10,724 nt of DNA from JAXGQD01 sp040766665 (lineage in GTDB: Bacteria; Bacillota; Clostridia; Saccharofermentanales; Fastidiosipilaceae), in contig JAXGQD010000015.1 of the NCBI GenBank assembly GCA_040766665.1, forward strand, positions 1 to 10,724. Direction: 5' to 3'. A program made the position numbers and the translations under genes. The notes below the pieces were generated by a model, which saw only the letters and a program-made list of their open reading frames with translations, was not told the DNA's origin and did not search any database. Positions 7,264 to 10,724 of this stretch are shown piece by piece (position 1 is the first letter of the stretch; each line of letters starts with the position of its first letter).

Positions 7264-7791
7264 TCAGATGTAGTCGCGCAGGTGTTCACGCAACGTCTCG
7301 AACGCCTTCTTCTTTTTGTAGTTGACGGTTGACTGCCGAGAGAAACCCATGATGGCAGCGATTTCGCGTTCGGACTTGTCTTGCATCAGAAGCTCGCAGA
7401 TACGGCGGCCGTCAGGATCAAGCTCTTCCAGCTTGCTCATAAGAGTGTCCAGGAGCTCGCGCTCCTCTATGATGTCCAGGGCATTGGGAGTCTCGTCGGC
7501 TAGGTCATCGAGCCACCTCTTCTCATTGCCGTCATCGTCGGATACGGTGAATTCAAGAGAAAGCTCGTCGCCTGCCCTGCGAAAGCGGCAGGTCCAGCAG
7601 TCCATGTCGCAAAGATACCGCTTGCTTGCTGGGCAGACGCAGCGGCCATGTTCTTGCTGCTTGCGACGGTGAGCGTTGATGTCACGGTAATAGTTGTCAT
7701 AAAAGGCCTTACTAACGGGCACCCACTGGTGCAGGTCCTTGAGATAGATTTGGCGTTCATCGGATTGGATCTGATTGTCGTGGTTTGACAC
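7264..7791 (-). CDS. Sigma-70 region-4-like phage transcription factor with a cysteine cluster (175 aa)
   Basis: The C-terminal half (about 115-172) resembles sigma-70 region 4: LEELDPDGRRICELLMQDKS leads into the helix-turn-helix EREIAAIMGFSRQSTVNYKK. There is no region 2, so it may act like ArpU-type or truncated sigma-like regulators found in Firmicutes phages and conjugative elements. The middle carries five cysteines (51, 53, 61, 65, 68; CVCPASKRYLCDMDCWTC), a likely metal site. The start is GTG 7791, chosen because AAAGGAG ends 6 bases upstream. It stands between two terminators. The ribosome site is buried in a hairpin, suggesting translational control. A natural target would be the bipartite repeat in the two downstream gaps; this is inference. 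Confidence 0.82.
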   Translation of the reverse strand: MSNHDNQIQSDERQIYLKDLHQWVPVSKAFYDNYYRDINAHRRKQQEHGRCVCPASKRYLCDMDCWTCRFRRAGDELSLEFTVSDDDGNEKRWLDDLADETPNALDIIEERELLDTLMSKLEELDPDGRRICELLMQDKSEREIAAIMGFSRQSTVNYKKKKAFETLREHLRDYI

Positions 7792-7793
7792 GA

Positions 7794-7818
7794 TTGGCTC
7801 CTTTCAGGCAGGAGCCAA
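7794..7818 (-). promoter_or_regulatory. Hairpin that buries the ribosome binding site of the sigma-like gene
   Basis: In the transcript TTGGCTCCT (7818-7810) pairs perfectly over 9 bp with AGGAGCCAA (7802-7794), leaving a 7-base loop. The 3' arm contains the Shine-Dalgarno AGGAG and ends two bases before the GTG. When folded it should block initiation; opening it by another RNA, a protein or an alternative fold would turn the gene on. Confidence 0.6.
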
Positions 7819-7834
7819 GCTCGAGATAAATAAA

Positions 7835-7926
7835 GAGCCGAATGGTCACGAAATACAAAAAGCCGGATGGTTACGAATTTTGCATTTCGTAACTCATCCG
7901 GCCATTTGGTAGCTCGCACTCGGCTC
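7835..7926 (-). terminator. Nested terminator-like structure with two T runs between the Com-like and sigma-like genes
   Basis: In the minus-strand transcript the inner stem pairs GCCGGATG and GTTACGAA (7902-7886, one bulged A) with TTCGTAAC-CATCCGGC (7877-7862), followed by TTTTTG. An outer stem pairs GAGCCGAGTG (7926-7917) with CATTCGGCTC (7844-7835), one G-U, followed by TTTATTT. It ends the small-gene transcript. A second copy of the 3' arm lets it fold in another way. Confidence 0.72.
7836..7877. repeat. Tandem 17-bp repeat, period 25, of the terminator arm
   Basis: AGCCGAATGGTCACGAA (7836-7852) and AGCCGGATGGTTACGAA (7861-7877) match at 15 of 17 bases. Each can pair with the single complementary arm at 7886-7902, so the two copies compete for one partner in the RNA. 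Confidence 0.7.
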
Positions 7927-7970
7927 CGTTGCTCGGTATGAATTATTTCGTTGGATGCGCCAAAAGGTTA

Positions 7971-8093
7971 TTACCGTTCAACGCTAACAATTCTTTTGCA
8001 GTGTTGACACTTGATTTTCACGACAATGTTGTCGTTCCAGATCAGGTCAAAAATGCGCTTACAACAGATAGGGCATTTAATGATCTCCTCCAT
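7971..8093 (-). CDS. Com-like zinc finger protein (40 aa)
   Basis: This 40-residue gene encodes two CxxC pairs: IKCPICCKRIF (C7, C10, with C11 adjacent) and IKCQHCKRIVS (C30, C33), separated by a short beta-rich piece (DLIWNDNIVVK). This is the plan of the Mu Com family of small zinc-binding proteins; Mu Com activates translation of mom by melting an RNA structure at its start region. The start is ATG 8093 behind AAAGGAGGTGCCT; the stop is TAA 7971-7973. It lies in the small-gene transcript from the 8402 promoter, just before the sigma-like gene whose ribosome site is in a hairpin, a striking match to what Mu Com does. Family assignment is by motif and size; the regulatory link is inference. 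Confidence 0.72.
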   Translation of the reverse strand: MEEIIKCPICCKRIFDLIWNDNIVVKIKCQHCKRIVSVER

Positions 8094-8127
8094 AGGCACC
8101 TCCTTTCAGAAACAGAGTTCCAGCGGC

Positions 8128-8274
8128 TTACTTCTTCTTAGAATTTGTTCTGGTCTGCGATAACGCGCTTGCCGATACGGATTTTGTTTTCGCGCTAGTA
8201 CGTCCATCCCTCAACAGAAATGACGCCTTACTTGCCACCGCTTTGGATGTTTGTCTCGAGTTTTGTTTTACCAT
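8128..8274 (-). CDS. Small Ser/Lys-rich conserved protein of unknown function (48 aa)
   Basis: The start ATG 8274 follows AAAGGAGGTGAGAAGC, a near-ideal ribosome site. The 48 residues are strongly basic and rich in Ser, Ala, Thr and Lys: VKQNSRQTSKAVASKASFLL, RDGRTSAKTKSVSASALSQ and a KKK end. I recall similar NSRQTSK-type small proteins, including longer tandem forms, in many bacterial prophages and plasmids, without a known role. The longer frame running back to 8550 is rejected because it lacks a ribosome site and crosses the promoter and the end of the ImmA gene. It is the first gene after the 8402-8374 promoter. A nucleic-acid-binding role is plausible from charge alone. Confidence 0.75.
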   Translation of the reverse strand: MVKQNSRQTSKAVASKASFLLRDGRTSAKTKSVSASALSQTRTNSKKK

Positions 8275-8307
8275 GCTTCTCACCTCCTTTGTCTCGTTAT
8301 TTGCAAT

Positions 8308-8323
8308 ACAGCTTATCCGCTGT
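8308..8323. promoter_or_regulatory. Small inverted repeat ACAGC-6-GCTGT in the small-gene leader
   Basis: ACAGC (8308-8312) and GCTGT (8319-8323) flank six bases, the same CAGC-N6-GCTG plan as the centre of the large palindrome at 8401-8430. It lies downstream of the promoter, in the leader of the 48-aa gene. It may be a weaker repressor site. Confidence 0.35.
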
Positions 8324-8373
8324 TTAGCGAATTTCTTGGCTAAAAAAATATCGCTCGCCGGTGTATGTTTTAA

Positions 8374-8402
8374 ATTGTACGACCCTACATGATTGTTGTC
8401 AA
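8374..8402 (-). promoter_or_regulatory. Sigma-A promoter for the small-gene/lytic transcript
   Basis: On the minus strand TTGACA (8402-8397), a 17-base spacer and TACAAT (8379-8374) make a near-consensus promoter about 100 bases ahead of the 48-aa gene. Its -35 overlaps the end of the 8401-8430 palindrome by two bases, so a protein bound there would be well placed to control it. Confidence 0.75.
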
Positions 8403-8430
8403 GCGTATCAGCTGCGTAGCTGATACGCTT
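8401..8430. promoter_or_regulatory. Operator-like palindrome abutting the lytic promoter
   Basis: AAGCGTATCAGCT (8401-8413) and AGCTGATACGCTT (8418-8430) are perfect 13-base inverted arms around GCGT. Its centre and right half recur with 17 of 21 bases in the leader of the XRE gene (9647-9667), which is what a shared repressor site would look like. As RNA it could also terminate plus-strand transcription (TTTTT follows), but no plus-strand gene ends here. Confidence 0.6.
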
Positions 8431-8458
8431 TTTGACGAACTTTGTATCGAAATGAAAA

Positions 8459-9184
8459 TCAAGTATTTTTTTCGAGAAAAAGTCCCAACTCACCCAACCG
8501 TATTCTGACAGAGGTTTTGGACACTTTGAAATAATCGGAGAGTTGATCAATTACCCAGGAAGTCGGTGGCATCAGGTCAGCTGCAATAAATGGATTGCAG
8601 CGGCTTTCTTGAAGAAAACGTTCTACCATGACGCGAAATGGCTCTCGAGGCATAAGGATCTTTGGCGCAATACCGCTTGCCTGCCACTCCATCCAATCTT
8701 CGTCAGTCCATTTATCCTTAAATCGCTCATCCTTCTGATTTACCGGACAACGAAAAGCTACAGATTTATTGCCTGCAATCAAGTTCTGCACAATATGATA
8801 ATTACGGTGCCGATGCCAGTGAAAACATTCATGAGCAACAGTATTATTCATGCACCCAAGATTTCGCTCAAAAAAGGTGTCAGGATCGATAATCATTGTG
8901 CCTTTCTGCACCTCAATCTCTCGATATTCATCCTCATCCGGGTCATAAATTTCAACAAGTCCAGAGGTGAAACACATTTGTCCCAAAGTTCTTAGATCTT
9001 CAGAAAGTTTTTGGGTAAGCACCGTAAGTCCCATACTATCCTTTGCAATCATCATGATCGGGATAGCCATAGGCGTCTGGAGCGCTTCAGGACAAAATCT
9101 TTCTAAAAATTGAGTCGCTTCATCATCAAATTGACTTTTATAAATGACGGGGACAAGATTGGTGGTGACCTTTCGCGCCATCAT
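8459..9184 (-). CDS. ImmA/IrrE-family metallopeptidase (241 aa)
   Basis: Proteases of this family cut or inactivate the partner XRE repressor and so induce the element, as ImmA does to ImmR in ICEBs1. The zinc motif is HECFH (H118, E119, H122), followed by E166 in MEWQASGIAPKILMP, the usual third-ligand region. The C-terminus (PTSWVIDQLSDYFKVSKTSV then RIRLGELGLFL) has the winged-helix-like tail common to the family. The start is taken as the first of two ATGs (9184; the other is 9181) after AGAAGGTG; a longer frame to 9268 would overlap the XRE gene and has no ribosome site. It lies 28 bases after the XRE stop, a classic pair. Middle residues MIIDPDTFFERNLGCMNNTV suggest a substrate-facing region specific to this subfamily. 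Confidence 0.88.
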   Translation of the reverse strand: MMARKVTTNLVPVIYKSQFDDEATQFLERFCPEALQTPMAIPIMMIAKDSMGLTVLTQKLSEDLRTLGQMCFTSGLVEIYDPDEDEYREIEVQKGTMIIDPDTFFERNLGCMNNTVAHECFHWHRHRNYHIVQNLIAGNKSVAFRCPVNQKDERFKDKWTDEDWMEWQASGIAPKILMPREPFRVMVERFLQESRCNPFIAADLMPPTSWVIDQLSDYFKVSKTSVRIRLGELGLFLEKNT

Positions 9185-9212
9185 AACACCTTCTTTTTTG
9201 ATTTTTTTGATG

Positions 9213-9599
9213 TTACTTCTCAACATCATCGATGGAATCGAATACCTTCTTCCAAAAATCGTCTCCAAGTCCTTTTTCCTTTGCTTTTCTCAACGCCGTT
9301 CTTGCATGAGGAAGATCGATATCCATAATGTATGATGGAAGATCTGGGGATACTTCGTTACGGTCTTTGCCAGCTAAATCAAACATTTCAGCTTTTTCTT
9401 CATCATTCAATCGAAGTATTTGTGCGATTTTCTCAAGCAGATCCATTTCCGGGGGATTTCGACGACCTTTGATTATGTCAGATAAATAAGTTGCGGTTTT
9501 GCCCATCGCATCAGCGATATCTTTGAGCATTATATCTTTACCGTCTTCCGCTCGCCCTCTTCTTTTTGCGTCAACAAACGCTCCGAATTCACCAGCCAT
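9213..9599 (-). CDS. XRE-family helix-turn-helix repressor (128 aa)
   Basis: This is the probable lysogeny repressor. Residues 5-76 form a compact helical DNA-binding domain: FGAFVDAKRRG, then the helix-turn-helix MLKDIADAMGKTATYLSDII (24-43), KGRRNPPEMDLLEKIAQIL and NDEEKAEMFDLAG. Residues 80-128 form a separate tail (DLPSYIMDIDLPHARTALRK, then GDDFWKKVFDSIDD) that may be the target of the downstream metallopeptidase. The start is ATG 9599 behind AAGGAGGAATAACC. A consensus promoter lies at 9714-9686, and its leader holds a partial copy of the palindrome found at the 8402 promoter, consistent with autoregulation and repression of the lytic transcript. Repressor and lytic genes run in the same direction rather than divergently. 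Confidence 0.87.
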   Translation of the reverse strand: MAGEFGAFVDAKRRGRAEDGKDIMLKDIADAMGKTATYLSDIIKGRRNPPEMDLLEKIAQILRLNDEEKAEMFDLAGKDRNEVSPDLPSYIMDIDLPHARTALRKAKEKGLGDDFWKKVFDSIDDVEK

Positions 9600-9646
9600 T
9601 TGGTTATTCCTCCTTAAAATAGATAAGACGATTTATTTAACATTAT

Positions 9647-9667
9647 AGCTGCATAGCTTAATCGCTT
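9647..9667. promoter_or_regulatory. Half-operator in the XRE leader
   Basis: This 21-base stretch matches 8410-8430 at 17 positions, covering the core AGCTGC(A/G)TAGCT and the arm end CGCTT. It lacks the left arm of the full palindrome. It sits about 20-40 bases past the XRE promoter's -10, where a bound repressor could dampen its own gene. Confidence 0.5.
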
Positions 9668-9685
9668 CTACGCTTATCTGCGAAT

Positions 9686-9714
9686 ATCGTATCATGTATC
9701 TCCTATTATGTCAA
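9686..9714 (-). promoter_or_regulatory. Sigma-A promoter of the XRE-ImmA operon
   Basis: TTGACA (9714-9709), a 17-base spacer and TACGAT (9691-9686) form a good promoter, giving a leader of roughly 80 bases before the XRE ATG. It lies just after the two-way terminator, so lysogeny transcription is insulated from the ASCH gene. Confidence 0.72.
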
Positions 9715-9727
9715 ATTGAATTTACAA

Positions 9728-9767
9728 AAAAACAGCCGCACAGTTTATATGCTGAGTAGCTGTTTTT
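9728..9767 (-). terminator. Two-way terminator between the ASCH gene and the XRE promoter
   Basis: AAAAACAGC (9728-9736) and GCTGTTTTT (9759-9767) pair, and a smaller inner CAG/CTG pairing is possible. On the minus strand the stem ends in seven T residues; on the plus strand the T run is followed by CCTTTTT. It closes the ASCH transcript. Confidence 0.68.
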
Positions 9768-9798
9768 CCTTTTTGTTAAGTTATTATGAGATTAAATA

Positions 9799-10167
9799 TC
9801 AAACATATACGAATGACTGGGGGGCAAAGTTTACTCCATAATCAGATAGCGCTTTTGGCCGAGGATACCGTTTCACTTTTCCAAGTTGATACGCTATGGC
9901 TTTGTTTCTTCCTTCAAAATATTGATCATAAAAGAGTTTACTTATTCCGGCAAATTCAGCTGTCAGATCCCAAACTGCAGTTGGATCGTCCTCGATAATT
10001 CCCAGAATCTCTGCTTCAGCGACAACTTGCATTATAGGTGACGTCGCATAAATAATAATCTTATTTACATTTGATTTGCAGCGGACTTTACGAAATTCAA
10101 ACTTCTTCGTACCGAGCAAAATGTTCTCTACATGCTCGGGATTAATCGATAATAACATTTGAGACAT
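9799..10167 (-). CDS. ASCH/PUA-like domain protein (COG4933-like, 122 aa)
   Basis: The single domain has the ASCH signature: an N-terminal LLSINPEHVENILLGTKKFE followed by FRK (residues 5-27), a strand KIIIYATSPIMQVVAEAEI (36-54), then FYDQYFEGRNKAIAYQLG (79-96). ASCH domains share the PUA fold and are thought to bind RNA or modified nucleotides. Members like this often lie beside, or are fused to, GNAT proteins. The start is ATG 10167, preceded by GAGGGTG; an in-frame ATG at 10158 is the alternative. It overlaps the upstream gene by 26 bases, so the two are surely made together. It lies outside the core phage genes and is AT-rich, as expected for cargo. The exact activity is unknown. Confidence 0.75.
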   Translation of the reverse strand: MSQMLLSINPEHVENILLGTKKFEFRKVRCKSNVNKIIIYATSPIMQVVAEAEILGIIEDDPTAVWDLTAEFAGISKLFYDQYFEGRNKAIAYQLGKVKRYPRPKALSDYGVNFAPQSFVYV

Positions 10168-10724
10168 CTACATCACCCTCTTCCAGAATTTGTTTAAACT
10201 GATCCGGTGATACTTTAATCAATGCAGGATAGGCACCATTAAAATATCCATTATCTGTAAGCCATGCATTATTTATGTTATGGCCACCGCCAAAATATCC
10301 GTAATATAAAAGTTCTATAACCACCATATTCGGGTCATTATCATATTTCGTCCGTAATTCCCTTTCATCGAAAACAGATTTATTTCCTATTCTTTCACAT
10401 AAATCCTCAAATGAAATCAATGGCCGGTTTTTAGTTTTTACCATTATTACATCAGTAACCACGCAGTATGATGTTAGGCAGGATTTATATCGTTTTTGTT
10501 GCCCATCGTTTTTAGTATGAATGCGATAAATAAGTACCGGTTCCCCCGCTTGGTAATGGGGTCTCGTAAATTGTGCCCCTACATAAATCTTGCAAATGCC
10601 GTTCGCGACGGATAGCGCTACTTGTTCCTGAAATGTTCTCATTAGCTCTGAGTACGGAAAAAGGGTATCGTGATAAACATCATTCACAAGAAGATAACCA
10701 GACTTTTCAAACTTAGGATTAATA
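10142..10724 (-). CDS. C-terminal part of a GNAT-associated PUA/EVE-like protein; 5' end beyond the window
   Basis: The frame is open to the right edge (193 residues visible), and the only internal start, GTG 10687, has no ribosome site, so the gene begins outside the window. Visible features are INPKFEKSGYLLVNDVYHDT, LFPYSELM, KIYVGAQF, GEPVLIYRIHTK, SCLTSYCVVTDVIMVK and GGGHNINNAWLTDNGYFNGA with YPALIKVSPDQFKQIL at the end. I recall this layout as the C-terminal, PUA/EVE-like half of large proteins with an N-terminal GNAT acetyltransferase, usually followed by an ASCH gene as here. No acetyltransferase motif is visible, so the GNAT part is inferred from that association. It could act on RNA or modified nucleotides. 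Confidence 0.6.
   Translation of the reverse strand, partial: INPKFEKSGYLLVNDVYHDTLFPYSELMRTFQEQVALSVANGICKIYVGAQFTRPHYQAGEPVLIYRIHTKNDGQQKRYKSCLTSYCVVTDVIMVKTKNRPLISFEDLCERIGNKSVFDERELRTKYDNDPNMVVIELLYYGYFGGGHNINNAWLTDNGYFNGAYPALIKVSPDQFKQILEEGDVDVSNVIID

Noticed and set aside
7836..7877. Start of a CRISPR array
   Set aside because: Only two 17-base imperfect copies with an 8-base gap, located inside a terminator stem; no cas genes.
7929..8141. 70-residue plus-strand frame in the AT-rich region
   Set aside because: The opposite strand carries the 40-aa Com-like gene with a strong ribosome site and CxxC pairs; the plus frame has no ribosome site.
8401..8440. Plus-strand terminator at the palindrome
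   Set aside because: A T run does follow on the plus strand, but no plus-strand gene leads into it; the link to the promoter and the half copy near XRE fit an operator better.
8128..8550. 140-residue version of the 48-aa gene
   Set aside because: Its upstream part runs through the promoter, the palindrome and the end of the ImmA gene, and no ribosome site precedes it; the ATG at 8274 has an excellent one.
9185..9268. N-terminal extension of the ImmA-like protein
   Set aside because: It overlaps the XRE gene, begins at a start without ribosome site, and the family-like sequence begins after the paired ATGs at 9184/9181.
10142..10687. Complete 181-residue gene starting at GTG 10687
   Set aside because: There is no ribosome site, and the frame continues upstream with sequence that fits the same domain, so the gene is cut by the window edge.

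Overview
This window looks like the early (replication and lysogeny) region of a temperate phage or prophage of a Bacillota host, Clostridia or Negativicutes type. The grounds are a Family A phage DNA polymerase, an Enc34-type (DUF2815) single-stranded-DNA-binding protein, a DUF2800 Cas4/RecB-like nuclease, a DUF5906/P4-type primase-helicase, an XRE repressor paired with an ImmA/IrrE protease, and strong purine-rich ribosome binding sites before almost every gene. I see no rRNA, tRNA, CRISPR array, IS element or integrase. The host genus cannot be fixed from the sequence.

Every convincing gene is on the minus strand, so the window reads from right to left. The right end (about 10724-9780) holds the end of a gene whose C-terminal part resembles the PUA/EVE-like half of GNAT-containing proteins, overlapped by an ASCH-domain gene and closed by a two-way terminator. 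Next comes the lysogeny block: a good sigma-A promoter, the XRE regulator and the ImmA-like metallopeptidase (9714-8459). A second strong promoter (8402-8374), abutting a 13-bp-arm palindrome, starts a run of tiny genes: a 48-residue Ser/Lys-rich protein and a 40-residue Com-like zinc finger. A nested terminator-like structure follows, then a sigma-70-like gene whose Shine-Dalgarno sequence lies inside a perfect 9-bp hairpin, then another terminator.

From about 7124 leftward lies the replication block: two small unknown genes, the DUF2800 nuclease, the ssDNA-binding protein, a 57-residue membrane protein, the DNA polymerase, a DUF4406-like Rossmann protein, a 107-residue unknown protein and the PrimPol/SF3 primase-helicase, which runs off the left edge. 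These genes overlap or nearly touch, as in one operon. It is interrupted at two intergenic gaps (2692-2770 and 7125-7263), and both gaps contain the same bipartite repeat at a similar distance from the next start codon. Neither gap has a convincing sigma-A promoter, so the repeat is a candidate phage-specific promoter or processivity signal, possibly read by the sigma-like protein.

Base composition changes near 7900: the replication block is visibly GC-rich and the lysogeny/accessory end is AT-rich. Three large genes are broken by single-base indels (one in the primase-helicase, four in the polymerase, one in DUF2800), while the protein sequence on either side stays well conserved and has no in-frame nonsense codons. 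This means either indel errors in the underlying sequence or a very recently inactivated prophage.
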